64,000 nt of DNA from Pseudomonadota bacterium. Its GTDB lineage: Bacteria; Pseudomonadota; Gammaproteobacteria; Burkholderiales; Gallionellaceae. The position numbers were made by a program, and so were the translations under genes. Each line of letters begins with the position of its first letter. Position 1 is the stretch's first letter. Where the stretch lies: positions 1-64,000 of the forward strand of contig JAJYLY010000004.1 of NCBI GenBank assembly GCA_021787435.1, in the 5' to 3' direction. Shown here one piece after another: positions 38,433 through 47,064 of this stretch. The notes beneath the pieces were generated by a model. It had not been told where the DNA came from and did no database searches. It saw only the letters and a program-made list of their open reading frames with translations.

Positions 38433-40319
38433 ATGTTTGATTTTGTTCATGAAAAAAGAAGATGGGTGCAGGTAGTCCTGTTGCTGATTATTCTGCCATT
38501 CGTATTTTTTGGCGTGGATTCGTATCGTCATTCAGGCAGCACTGATGCCCCGGCGACTGTGGACGGTACGAAAATTACCAAACAAGAATTTGAAACAGCG
38601 CTGAGTCAACAACAGGACAGGCTACGCCAGATGATGGGAGCGAATTTTGACCCCGCGATTCTTGACAAGCCGGAGATGAGACGCGCCGTGCTGGATAGCC
38701 TGATTGGGCAAAAGCTGCTGATCGAAAAAGGAAGCGCTGCCGGTTTGACCGTGACTGATGAACAGATCGCACAAGTCATTGCCAGCATAGATGCATTTAA
38801 GGTGAATGGGAAGTTTGACAAGGCGCGTTATGTCAGCGTGCTGGCCGAGCGTAGCCTGTCACCGCTGATATTTGAGCAGCGGCTGAAAGGGGAGTTGATC
38901 GGAGAACAGATGAGTGCTTCTTACGCCCAGAATGGTTATGCTGCCAATGCCGTTGCAGACAAAATTATCGCGATCAATGAGCAGCAGCGCATCATCAGCG
39001 TGGCACAGATTCCGCTGGAGACCCCGCAAGTCAAGATTGATGACAGCGAAATCAAAAGCTATTACGACCAGAATCAGAAGGAATTCCAGACTCCAGAGCA
39101 GATCAGGGTTGAGTATGTGAAGTTTTCTGTGGCTGATTTGATACCCAAAGTGGAGGTGAAGCCAGAAGATGTCAAGAAGTACTACGATGAACATCAATCT
39201 GAATTCTCTACTCCCGAGCAGAGACAGGCTTCCCATATCCTGTTGACCGTTGCGGCCAACGCACCTCAGGCAGAGCAGGATGCAGTCAAGGCCAAGGCAT
39301 TGGAACTGCTAAATGAGGTAAAGAAAAATCCTGCACAGTTTGCACAGATTGCGCAGAAAAACTCCCAGGATCCGGGTTCTGCTGCAAATGGCGGAGATCT
39401 TGGCATGTTCGGCAAGGGCATGATGGTAAAACCTTTTGACGATGCTGTTTTTGCGCTTAAAGTCGGCGAAATAAGCGATCTAATCAGGTCCGAATTCGGC
39501 TATCACATCATCAAACTGACGGCGATCAAGCCCGCCAGGGTTGCGCCGTTTAGCGAGGTAAGTGCCGACATTCTGGCAAAGCTGCGCGAACAGAAGGCGG
39601 CCGACATGTTTGCCGAGCTGGCAGATAAATTCAGCAATACGGTCTATGAACAAAGTGATACCTTGCAGCCTGCCGCACAGCTGGCTGGCGTGAAAATAGA
39701 ACAAAGCGGCTGGCTCACAAAAGGGGTTGCTGCGGATGATATCTGGACTGCCAAAATGCTTCAGGCGATATTCAGCGACGATGTGACCAAGAATCACCGC
39801 AATACTGCAGCGATCGAGGTGGCTGAAAATACGCTGGTTGCCGCGCGCATGCTGGAACACAAACCGGCTGCTGTGAAGAGCTTGGCTGAGGTGAGTGATG
39901 AAATCAGGCAGAAGATATTGCATCAGAAATCGCTGGACATGGCGGTAAAAAAAGGTAAAATGCTGCTCGCTCAATTGCAGCAAGGTGCAAGCATCGCGCT
40001 GAATTGGTCTCAGGCTCAGACGATCACTCGTACAAAGCACGATGCGCTGGATGCAGAGATGGTGCGCCAGTTGTTTCAAGCAGACAGTGCCAAATTACCC
40101 CAGTATGTCGGTACGGAATCCCCGCAAGGCGGATACATGATCGTGCGCTTGGATGCCGTAAAGGATGGAGCGCCGCCTGATGATGCGAAGCGCGCGCGGT
40201 ATGTTCAGCAGTTGCGCCAGATGACCGGTGAAGCGATGTTGCAGGCGTATCTTGCGGATGCAAGAAGCAAGGCCAGCATCAAGGTGAAGATGCCTGAACC
40301 AGATGCGGTCAAGCAGTAA
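38433..40319 (+). CDS. ppiD: Peptidyl-prolyl isomerase PpiD (periplasmic folding factor)
   Basis: This 628-aa protein is anchored by one N-terminal helix ([20 protein letters not shown]). A SurA-like N-terminal chaperone domain (about 35-190) and one parvulin domain (about 260-350, [14 protein letters not shown] to [21 protein letters not shown] and [11 protein letters not shown]) follow. A long C-terminal part comes last. It acts at the outer face of the inner membrane next to SecYEG. ATG 38433 has TCTGGGG upstream. A longer frame would start inside the tRNA terminator. It lies between two copies of the tRNA-Val/tRNA-Asp pair. Confidence 0.95.
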   Translation: MFDFVHEKRRWVQVVLLLIILPFVFFGVDSYRHSGSTDAPATVDGTKITKQEFETALSQQQDRLRQMMGANFDPAILDKPEMRRAVLDSLIGQKLLIEKGSAAGLTVTDEQIAQVIASIDAFKVNGKFDKARYVSVLAERSLSPLIFEQRLKGELIGEQMSASYAQNGYAANAVADKIIAINEQQRIISVAQIPLETPQVKIDDSEIKSYYDQNQKEFQTPEQIRVEYVKFSVADLIPKVEVKPEDVKKYYDEHQSEFSTPEQRQASHILLTVAANAPQAEQDAVKAKALELLNEVKKNPAQFAQIAQKNSQDPGSAANGGDLGMFGKGMMVKPFDDAVFALKVGEISDLIRSEFGYHIIKLTAIKPARVAPFSEVSADILAKLREQKAADMFAELADKFSNTVYEQSDTLQPAAQLAGVKIEQSGWLTKGVAADDIWTAKMLQAIFSDDVTKNHRNTAAIEVAENTLVAARMLEHKPAAVKSLAEVSDEIRQKILHQKSLDMAVKKGKMLLAQLQQGASIALNWSQAQTITRTKHDALDAEMVRQLFQADSAKLPQYVGTESPQGGYMIVRLDAVKDGAPPDDAKRARYVQQLRQMTGEAMLQAYLADARSKASIKVKMPEPDAVKQ

Positions 40320-40325
40320 AAAATT

Positions 40326-40401
40326 GGGTGCTTAGCTCAGTTGGTAGAGCGTCGCCCTTACAAGGCGAATGTCGGCGGTTCGACCCCGTCAGCACCCACC
40401 A
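40326..40401 (+). tRNA. tRNA-Val (anticodon TAC), copy 2
   Basis: Same structure as the copy at 38189, with two visible differences: D-loop CAGTTGG instead of CAGCTGG and T-loop TTCGACC instead of TTCGAAC. It starts six bases after the ppiD stop, so it may be transcribed with ppiD. Confidence 0.95.
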
Positions 40402-40452
40402 TACAAGGCTGGTTGCCTGTAGCTGGCAGCCGGTAATGAGTAGTAGTAGTTT

Positions 40453-40529
40453 GGAGTGGTAGTTCAGTTGGTTAGAATACCGGCCTGTCACGCCGGGGGT
40501 CGCGGGTTCGAGTCCCGTCCACTCCGCCA
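40453..40529 (+). tRNA. tRNA-Asp (anticodon GTC), copy 2
   Basis: Same sequence as the copy at 38294, including the encoded CCA. The spacer to tRNA-Val is 51 bp here against 29 bp in copy 1, and the two spacers are unrelated. Confidence 0.96.
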
Positions 40530-40534
40530 ACATA

Positions 40535-40570
40535 AAAAACCGCTGAGAAATCAGCGGTTTTTTTTTTGCT
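40535..40570 (+). terminator. Terminator after tRNA pair 2
   Basis: The stem AAAACCGCTGA with TCAGCGGTTTT closes on a GAAA loop and is followed by a long T-run. It lies between tRNA-Asp and the methyltransferase gene. Confidence 0.9.
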
Positions 40571-40595
40571 AAAATGCCGCATGAAGGAGATATCC

Positions 40596-41306
40596 ATGAA
40601 GATTTCAAGTCCTGAAACTGAATTGATCTGTGACGAACGGGATATCTATGAGCGGCTGTTGACGCTTCAAGATGCAGATATACTTGAACTGGGTTGCGGC
40701 AAAGCCGACAAGACGATGGCCATTGCGAAAGACTGCAAGGTTGCAAGCATTGTTGCGCTGGAAGTGGATGAAGTCCAGTACGCAGAAAACCTGCGCCGTG
40801 AAACTTCTGGCAATGTCAAATTCGGTCAGGGTGGCGCGGAGGCGATACCGGCAGGCGATCTGACATTCGACATCGTCATGATGTTCAAGTCGCTGCACCA
40901 TGTGCCGGTCGAGCTGATGGATACGGCCATGGGCGAGATCCATAGGGTGTTGAAGGGAGGCGGTGTTGCGTATATCTCCGAACCTGTATTTGCAGGAGAC
41001 TTCAACGAGATATTGAGGCTTTTCCACGATGAACAAAGGGTGCGCGAGGCTGCTTTCGCATCCGTTAAACGGGCGCTGGAATCAGGCCGCTTTGAGCTTG
41101 CGAGCCAGACATTCTTTTCCACTCCCATGCATTTTTCGGACTTTTCGGAATTCGAGACCAAGATACTCAAGGTCACGCACACGCAGCATCGGCTGAGCGA
41201 GGCCCTGTATCAGGAAGTAGAGCAGAAATTCATGCGCCACATGACGCCCGAGGGCGCCATGTTCCAGATGCCGATACGCGTCGATCTGCTGCGCAAGGTA
41301 GGTTAG
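40596..41306 (+). CDS. Class I SAM-dependent methyltransferase
   Basis: This 236-aa protein has SAM motif I ILELGCGKADKT (about residues 30-42). The acidic strand end LEVDEVQ, LTFDIVMMFKSLHHVP (motif post-II) and VLKGGGVAYISEP (motif III) follow. It belongs to the type 11 small-molecule group. The substrate is unknown. AAGGAG six bases upstream fixes the start at 40596. It converges on the rubredoxin reductase gene, overlapping it by four bases at the 3' ends. Confidence 0.85.
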   Translation: MKISSPETELICDERDIYERLLTLQDADILELGCGKADKTMAIAKDCKVASIVALEVDEVQYAENLRRETSGNVKFGQGGAEAIPAGDLTFDIVMMFKSLHHVPVELMDTAMGEIHRVLKGGGVAYISEPVFAGDFNEILRLFHDEQRVREAAFASVKRALESGRFELASQTFFSTPMHFSDFSEFETKILKVTHTQHRLSEALYQEVEQKFMRHMTPEGAMFQMPIRVDLLRKVG

Positions 41307-42439
41307 GCAGCGCAGCGTGCGGTCATCTCGCTGCGCTCCTTGGCATATTCCCCAGTCAGAGCAAAGCCTACCATCTCGTTTTGCGGATTGAAAAATCCCA
41401 TCCTGATTCCCTGTCCTTCTGCCAGCACTTTCCAGTTTCCTGCCGCATCGCGCGGGACGGGCAGGACGGCAATGGGATGTGCCGGCGTTTTGACAACTAC
41501 GGGCATGTGGGGGAAGACCACCTTGGCATCTTCGCCTGCAAGCGTTTTTGCCAGGGCGCGGGCTGCATGCATGATGGGTAGCACGTACGGTAGAGTTTGT
41601 CCGTTTATCTCGGCGCAGTCGCCTAGCGCAAAGATGGCGTGATCGGAGCTTTGCAGCTGTTCATCGACTGCAATGCCGCGGTTGACGGTCAGCCCTGCAT
41701 TCTTTGCAAGCTGAATGCGCGGTCGCAGACCCACTGCCGAGAGCACGATGTCGGCGGATACCGTGCTTTGATCTGAAAGCGTAAGAGTGTAACCCGCGCC
41801 GGAGGCATCGACACGCTGGGCCGCAGTGCCGAAATGCCAGCTGACACCGAGGTTCTTCAACGGCGCCAGAAGCTGCCTACCGGCTTGTTCAGGCAGCAAT
41901 CCTGCGATCGGATAGGGGCCGGGATCGATCACGGTGACTTTGTAGCCTGCCAGCGCTAGGTCATTGGCGAATTCGCAGCCGATCAGGCCTCCGCCCATGA
42001 TGGCGACGGTTTTTGCTTTGCCAAGCTCGTCGCGCAAATGCGTATAATCCGAAAGGTCGTTGACTGAAAGTACATCGCCCGCAGCATCGCCCTGCAAAGG
42101 GATGCGGATCGGATCGGCACCGATGGCCAGCACCAGTTTTTCATATCCGATCGCGCCCGCTGCCGTATCCAGCTGCCTTGCCTCGCGGTGAATTGCATGT
42201 ACTTCAGTGTTTGCAAGCAGCGTAAATTTTTGCTGTTCGGCTATGTCTTTTGCCGCAGTCAGCACGAGGCTTGCCGCTTCCTTCTTCTGCGCAAAAGCAT
42301 TGGAAAGTGTGGGTTTCGAGTAATAGTCTCCACTGTCGCGTGTCACCAGAATGATGGGGATGTCGTGATTCAGTTTGCGCAATTCGCGAACCAGCGTATA
42401 GCCGGCAAGGCCGCTGCCCAGTACGACGATCGGTTTCAT
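41303..42439 (-). CDS. rubB: Rubredoxin reductase (NADH:rubredoxin oxidoreductase)
   Basis: This 378-aa FAD enzyme has an N-terminal FAD Rossmann motif (IVVLGSGLAGYTLVREL) and an NADH Rossmann motif (TVAIMGGGLIGCEFANDLALAG, about residues 145-166). The FAD-contact IFALGDCAEI follows. AGGAGAAAGCC precedes ATG 42439, so I did not use the longer frame. It is the third gene of the minus-strand unit rubrerythrin-rubredoxin-reductase. It should pass electrons from NADH to the neighbouring rubredoxin, which then reduces rubrerythrin. Confidence 0.92.
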   Translation of the reverse strand: MKPIVVLGSGLAGYTLVRELRKLNHDIPIILVTRDSGDYYSKPTLSNAFAQKKEAASLVLTAAKDIAEQQKFTLLANTEVHAIHREARQLDTAAGAIGYEKLVLAIGADPIRIPLQGDAAGDVLSVNDLSDYTHLRDELGKAKTVAIMGGGLIGCEFANDLALAGYKVTVIDPGPYPIAGLLPEQAGRQLLAPLKNLGVSWHFGTAAQRVDASGAGYTLTLSDQSTVSADIVLSAVGLRPRIQLAKNAGLTVNRGIAVDEQLQSSDHAIFALGDCAEINGQTLPYVLPIMHAARALAKTLAGEDAKVVFPHMPVVVKTPAHPIAVLPVPRDAAGNWKVLAEGQGIRMGFFNPQNEMVGFALTGEYAKERSEMTARCAA

Positions 42440-42483
42440 GGCTTTCTCCTGGAATGATGAGCCCCCATCAAGGGGGCTATACG

Positions 42484-42648
42484 TTAGATTTCCACCATCT
42501 CGAAATCGGATTTTGCAACGCCGCAATCGGGACAGGCCCAGTCAGCCGGAATATCCGCCCATGCCGTACCGGGCGCAATGCCTTCCGAAGGAAGGCCTTC
42601 TGCTTCGTTGTAGATGAAACCGCATACCACGCATTGCCATACTTTCAT
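42484..42648 (-). CDS. rubA: Rubredoxin
   Basis: This 54-aa iron protein has two CxxC knuckles, CVVCG (Cys6, Cys9) and CPDCG (Cys39, Cys42). The conserved aromatic core ([15 protein letters not shown] and [16 protein letters not shown]) lies around them. AAGGAG lies seven bases before the ATG. It carries one electron from the reductase gene 44 bp downstream to rubrerythrin, encoded 33 bp upstream. Confidence 0.96.
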   Translation of the reverse strand: MKVWQCVVCGFIYNEAEGLPSEGIAPGTAWADIPADWACPDCGVAKSDFEMVEI

Positions 42649-42681
42649 TTCATGCTCCTTGATTAAAGTGTTTGTATTGTA

Positions 42682-43155
42682 TCAGGCACCAACTTTGGCC
42701 AGCACCGCGCGGTACTGATTGGCATGGCGCTCTTCCACTTTGGCCAGCGCAGCAAATCGTTTTGCCGCTTTCTCCAGCGTGGCCTTGAACATTTCTGCAT
42801 GTTCTTTTGACTCCGCGATCTGTTCTGTGATTTCAGAAACGGCCGCCGCATTGCCTTCCTGCTGGGCTGTCCTGAGAAAACCGGGATACATCTCGGTGTA
42901 TTCGTAAGTCTCACCTTCGATGGCCATTTGCAGGCAGCGCTCTGTGGTCATGCCGGCTTTCGGATAAAGTAGGTCAAGGTGTCCCAGCGCGTGCTGCACT
43001 TCCTGATTGGCTGTTTCCTCGAACACCTTTGCGGTTTCTTCGTCGCCTGCCGCGTGTGCGATCTTTGCAAAGTAGCGATATTTGATGTGTGCCATCGATT
43101 CGCCGGCGAATGCCGCCTCAAGATTGGCCATGGTTTTGATCTCTGGTCGTTGCAT
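42682..43155 (-). CDS. Rubrerythrin lacking the rubredoxin domain
   Basis: This 157-aa ferritin-like diiron peroxidase has the two Glu/His motifs (ESMAHIKYRYFAKIA, then EETANQEVQHALGHL, and AESKEHAEMFKATL, EERHANQYRAVLA). It stops after the four-helix bundle. Classical rubrerythrins of about 190 aa carry a C-terminal rubredoxin domain, which is absent here and encoded as the next gene. It reduces hydrogen peroxide to water. AGGAG precedes the ATG. It is transcribed away from oxyR. Confidence 0.93.
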   Translation of the reverse strand: MQRPEIKTMANLEAAFAGESMAHIKYRYFAKIAHAAGDEETAKVFEETANQEVQHALGHLDLLYPKAGMTTERCLQMAIEGETYEYTEMYPGFLRTAQQEGNAAAVSEITEQIAESKEHAEMFKATLEKAAKRFAALAKVEERHANQYRAVLAKVGA

Positions 43156-43286
43156 GATGCGCTCCTGATAGTTGATTGATAGGGTGGCTTGTCTTCCACG
43201 GCTCCAATGTAACGTTGATCAATATATAAATATAATTTATTGTTTAAACAAAGTTGATTTATTATATAAATCATAAGGAGGTCGCT
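43156..43286. promoter_or_regulatory. Divergent control region of rubrerythrin operon and oxyR
   Basis: This 131-bp region is very AT-rich in the right half (43215-43275). GATAG occurs twice, at 43167 and 43178, 11 bp apart. CAATA and TATTG flank an AT-only core at about 43220-43242. OxyR sites use spaced ATAG elements, so a binding site here is likely, but no clear consensus site can be drawn. Confidence 0.4.
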
Positions 43287-44192
43287 ATGACACTCAACGA
43301 ACTTCGTTTCATTGTGGCTGTGGCTCAGGAAAAAAGTTTTCGACGCGCCGCAGAAAGGTCCTTCATCAGCCAGCCCGCTCTGTCTTTGGCGATACAAAAG
43401 CTGGAAGCGGAACTGGGTCTCAAAATATTTGAGCGTAGCAGAAGCGAAATCACGGTTACGCAGGCTGGCAGCGCCATCGTCGAGCAGGCGCAGCGCGTGC
43501 TGGAAGAAGCAGAACGCATACGCGAGATAGCGGCTCAGGGAAAAAACCAGCTTGAATTGCCTTTGCGCGTCGGCATCATCTATAGCGTAGGTCCCTATCT
43601 GTTGCCAGAGCTAATTCCGGCTCTGAAAGGAATTGCACACGACATGCCGCTGGAAATCGAGGAGAACATCACTGCAAATCTCGATATCCTTCTTAAAAAC
43701 GGCAGGCTGGATGTCATCGTCATCGCGCTGCCGTTCGGCGATGCGAACATTCTGACCCAACCGCTTTACGATGAATCATTTGAAGTGGTGGTCAGCAACG
43801 GGCACCACTGGGCAAATCGGCGCAGCATTCACCCTAGGGATCTGGCCGGAGAAAAAGTGTTATTGCTGGATTCCGGGCATTGTTTCAGTAACCAGGTGGC
43901 GGAGGCCTGCCCGGAAATGAACCGCAAAGGTGCGGAAGTCCAGCAGGGCACCTCTCTTGAAACCATACGCAACATGGTCGCATCTGGCCTCGGAATTACA
44001 GTGTTGCCCGCCTCGGCAAACAGCGCTCGCTATCGCAGTCCGCTTCTTAAGGTCATCCCCTTTGTAAGGCCTGCACCGTCACGGCGTATCGCGCTGGCAT
44101 GGCGCAAAAGCTATGCGCGCACAAAGGCGATCGATGCGCTTGTGCAGGCAGTCCGGCAGGTGAAAATCAGCGGAATTGATCATTTGGTCTGA
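43287..44192 (+). CDS. oxyR: Hydrogen-peroxide sensor OxyR (LysR family)
   Basis: This 301-aa regulator has an N-terminal winged helix (LRFIVAVAQEKSFRRAAERSF, SQPALSLAIQKLE) and an effector domain. GHCFSNQVAEAC carries Cys199 and Cys208, the same numbers and C-x8-C spacing as the redox pair of E. coli OxyR. AAGGAGG fixes the start. It is divergent from the rubrerythrin operon, which it presumably activates on oxidation. Confidence 0.93.
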   Translation: MTLNELRFIVAVAQEKSFRRAAERSFISQPALSLAIQKLEAELGLKIFERSRSEITVTQAGSAIVEQAQRVLEEAERIREIAAQGKNQLELPLRVGIIYSVGPYLLPELIPALKGIAHDMPLEIEENITANLDILLKNGRLDVIVIALPFGDANILTQPLYDESFEVVVSNGHHWANRRSIHPRDLAGEKVLLLDSGHCFSNQVAEACPEMNRKGAEVQQGTSLETIRNMVASGLGITVLPASANSARYRSPLLKVIPFVRPAPSRRIALAWRKSYARTKAIDALVQAVRQVKISGIDHLV

Positions 44193-44272
44193 AGTGCCTT
44201 TCACCGCGCATGATTGCATCATGATTTGGGTGTATAGTCAGGCCATCGGTTGCATCGCAGGGGAAGTTCGGC

Positions 44273-45409
44273 ATGAATGGCATCCTGAGAATTGCATTTA
44301 AGCTATTGGTCAATGACAGGGGGAAGTTCACCGCGCTACTGGTCGGAATCACGTTCGCGGTTTTTCTGATGGTCATGATGACCTCGATGTTTGCCGGCAT
44401 ACTGTCCAGATCTTCATCCACCGTGACCAATATCGGCGCCAAGATGTGGGTGCTGGACCCCGCAGTCAACAATGTTTCAAGCAGCATACCCGTGCCCGAT
44501 TACGTGAAGGATGCCGTCAGAAGCATAGACGGCGTCAGGTATGCGGTGCCGCTTTATTCGGGCGGTGCTCAGGTCAAACTCGCAAATGGCATATATCAGG
44601 CTGTGACCGTCATCGGGCTTGATGATGCAAGCCTGTTTGGCCGACCCGAACTCATCGAAGGAGAGATCGAGGACATCTATGCAGAAAACGGATTTGTCGT
44701 CGTGCAGGATGCCGAAATCAGTAAGCTTGGAAATCCCCGGATAGGGACTAAGTTTGAGATCAACGATCACCGGGGCGTGGTCGTTGGCATCGCAAAGGCC
44801 AACATTTCCGGACTGTTTGGCATCCCCACGCTTTACACCACTTTCAACAGGGCGATCAGCTATCTGCCTTCCACACGGTTTACCGCATCCTATATACTCG
44901 TCGAGCCTAAAAGCACAAGCGACATCCCGCACATCAAGCAGGCGGTGAGCAAGCTGGGCTATCAGGCGCTGACCGATGATGAGTTTGTCCAGAAGATTTC
45001 GAATTTCTATAAATACCAGACAGGCCTTGGCATCAACGTGATGCTGATGACGGCAATCAGTTTCATCGTCGGACTGTCCATATCAGGGCAGACCTTCTAC
45101 ACCTTCATACTCGAAAATCTGGAAAAATTTGGCGCGTTAAAGGCGATTGGCGCAAAGGGGCATGAGCTGGTCTCCATGATCCTTTTTCAGGCAGGATTTA
45201 CCGCATTTCTGGGTTATGGACTGGGGGTGGGGCTGGCATCTCTGATCATCATGTCGGCGAAATTGAGGATGCCAGATTATGCGGCGCAGATAACCAATCT
45301 GAACCTTGGCATCGCGTTCGTCATGGTGCTCATCATCGCCGGCATTTCAAGCTATATCGGTATCCGCAGGGTGATCCGCATAGAACCTTTTGATATCTTC
45401 AGGGGCTGA
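44273..45409 (+). CDS. ABC transporter permease (MacB/DevC type)
   Basis: This 378-aa protein has the FtsX-like plan. There is one N-terminal helix (FTALLVGITFAVFLMVMMTSMF), a large periplasmic domain (about 50-245) and three C-terminal helices. It ends in the common RRVIRIEPFDIFRG. It is first of four plus-strand genes that make a full ABC efflux machine: permease, ATPase, membrane-fusion protein and outer-membrane channel. The substrate is unknown. In cyanobacterial DevBCA the same set exports glycolipids. Confidence 0.88.
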   Translation: MNGILRIAFKLLVNDRGKFTALLVGITFAVFLMVMMTSMFAGILSRSSSTVTNIGAKMWVLDPAVNNVSSSIPVPDYVKDAVRSIDGVRYAVPLYSGGAQVKLANGIYQAVTVIGLDDASLFGRPELIEGEIEDIYAENGFVVVQDAEISKLGNPRIGTKFEINDHRGVVVGIAKANISGLFGIPTLYTTFNRAISYLPSTRFTASYILVEPKSTSDIPHIKQAVSKLGYQALTDDEFVQKISNFYKYQTGLGINVMLMTAISFIVGLSISGQTFYTFILENLEKFGALKAIGAKGHELVSMILFQAGFTAFLGYGLGVGLASLIIMSAKLRMPDYAAQITNLNLGIAFVMVLIIAGISSYIGIRRVIRIEPFDIFRG

Positions 45410-45410
45410 C

Positions 45411-46103
45411 GTGGCTAGCCTGGCGATCAAGGCGACAAATCTGGCCAAATGGTTTGGCGAGGGCGATGCAAGAACCATGGCCGTGAAGTCGGTGAGTTTT
45501 GAGGCCAGTTTCGGTGAAATTCTCTACATCGTAGGCCCTTCAGGGAGCGGGAAGACAACGCTTTTGAGCATGATCTCGGGCATCCTGAAGCCTAATTCTG
45601 GAACTGTGCTGGTTGAAGATCGCGACATCTGGAAGATGGAAAGCGATGAGCTTGCTGATTTCAGGCTCAACAAGATAGGCTTCGTGTTTCAGGATTATCA
45701 CCTCTTTTCCAATCTCACGACGGTCGAAAATGTCGCGATACCGCTGATACTGAAAAAAAACGACTGGAATCAATCACTGAAAGTTGCGAGCGAGTATCTG
45801 AAAATCGTGGGGCTTGAAAAAAGGGCAGAGTTGCCGCCCGTCAAGTTGAGCGGTGGCGAACAGCAAAGGGTGGCGATTGCGCGCGCAATTGCCAGTCGCC
45901 CGGACATTTTGATATTCGATGAGCCGACGGCCTCGCTGGACGGGGATACGGGCAGAAAAATTCTCGAATTCGTCAGAGAACATATCCTGAACGAAACGCG
46001 CTGCATCATCATCGTCACCCATGACAGCAGGATATTCGAGTATGCACATCGCATAATCCATATGGAAGACGGCAGGATCATCGGGGAGGAGCATGAGAAA
46101 TAA
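45411..46103 (+). CDS. ABC transporter ATPase (LolD/MacB/DevA type)
   Basis: This 230-aa ATPase has Walker A GPSGSGKTT, the Q-loop at VFQDYHLF, signature LSGGEQQRVAIARAIA, Walker B ILIFDEPTASLD and the H-loop VTHD. The start is GTG 45411, one base after the permease stop, with AGGGG upstream. It powers the permease encoded just before it. The 3' end overlaps the membrane-fusion gene by 11 bp. Confidence 0.94.
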   Translation: MASLAIKATNLAKWFGEGDARTMAVKSVSFEASFGEILYIVGPSGSGKTTLLSMISGILKPNSGTVLVEDRDIWKMESDELADFRLNKIGFVFQDYHLFSNLTTVENVAIPLILKKNDWNQSLKVASEYLKIVGLEKRAELPPVKLSGGEQQRVAIARAIASRPDILIFDEPTASLDGDTGRKILEFVREHILNETRCIIIVTHDSRIFEYAHRIIHMEDGRIIGEEHEK

Positions 46104-47064
46104 GCTACTGATCGCGGTCGCCATCATCGGCATACTGGCGGGTTTCATCAGCGCTTATGTTTACGGGTTGAAAAGCAAGCCGCAGCCGCCTGCTTTCAAT
46201 CCTGCATCCAATCCTTATGCAAAGGGTATATATGCAAACGGCATTATCGAGAGCAATCAGGAAAGCGGGGAAAACATCAACATCTTTCCTGAAGTATCCG
46301 GTGTCGTGACTAGAATCATGGTTGCCGAGGGACAGCATGTAGGTAAGGGCGCACCCTTGCTGACGTTGGATGACTCGTTGCAGCGCGCAACCGTCGAACA
46401 GTTGAAAGCCCAAGCCGAAGCGTCTCTGGCACAGATCGCGCTTGCCAAAGCCAGCCTGAAGAGCCTCGAGGATGCGCTGGATAAACAGGAGAAATCTCAT
46501 GAAATGGATGTCAGGTCGGTCAGCCTCGACGTACTCGACAGCGCGCGCAATGCAGTGGAAGTATCGAAGGCGAACCTTATGGTTGCAGTGAAACAGTACC
46601 AGGCCGCCTTGCGTTCCTATCAGGCAGCCATCGTGCTGTTATCCAAATATGTCATCAAGGCGCCAACCGAAGGCTCGGCGCTATCCATCAATGCGTCTGT
46701 CGGCAGCTATGTTTCTTCACAGGGCGCTTACGACAGTTATACAGGGAGCCTGGATCCGCCGATCGTGATGGGGAATGCAGGGGGCTACATCGAGGTGAGA
46801 TGTTATGTGGACGAGATTCTGATCAGCAGGCTGCCAAAGTCATCCAAAATGCATGCGCGCATGTTTATCAGGGGGACTGACATCAACATACCTATGGAAT
46901 ATGTCAGGAAACAACCCTATGTCACACCTAAGATAGAGCTGTCGAATCAAAGGACAGAGCGGGTCGATGTGCGGGTGTTGCCTGTCATTTTCAGACTTGT
47001 CAGACCCGGGAATATTTCACTTTATCCCGGGCAGTTGGTGGATGTTTATATCGGGGAGGATTAG
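46093..47064 (+). CDS. HlyD-family membrane-fusion protein
   Basis: This 323-aa periplasmic adaptor has an N-terminal anchor (LLIAVAIIGILAGFISAYVYG) and a split lipoyl domain (INIFPEVSGVVTRIMVAEGQHVGKGAPLLTLD and APTEGSALSINASVGSYVS). A helical hairpin lies between the halves (about 95-185). GGAGG precedes the ATG inside the ATPase gene. It bridges the ABC permease to the outer-membrane channel encoded next. Confidence 0.9.
   Translation: MRNKLLIAVAIIGILAGFISAYVYGLKSKPQPPAFNPASNPYAKGIYANGIIESNQESGENINIFPEVSGVVTRIMVAEGQHVGKGAPLLTLDDSLQRATVEQLKAQAEASLAQIALAKASLKSLEDALDKQEKSHEMDVRSVSLDVLDSARNAVEVSKANLMVAVKQYQAALRSYQAAIVLLSKYVIKAPTEGSALSINASVGSYVSSQGAYDSYTGSLDPPIVMGNAGGYIEVRCYVDEILISRLPKSSKMHARMFIRGTDINIPMEYVRKQPYVTPKIELSNQRTERVDVRVLPVIFRLVRPGNISLYPGQLVDVYIGED

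Noticed and set aside
44167..44487. 106-codon minus-strand ORF over the oxyR-permease gap
   Set aside because: It overlaps the permease start, which has a convincing membrane helix, and has no features of its own.
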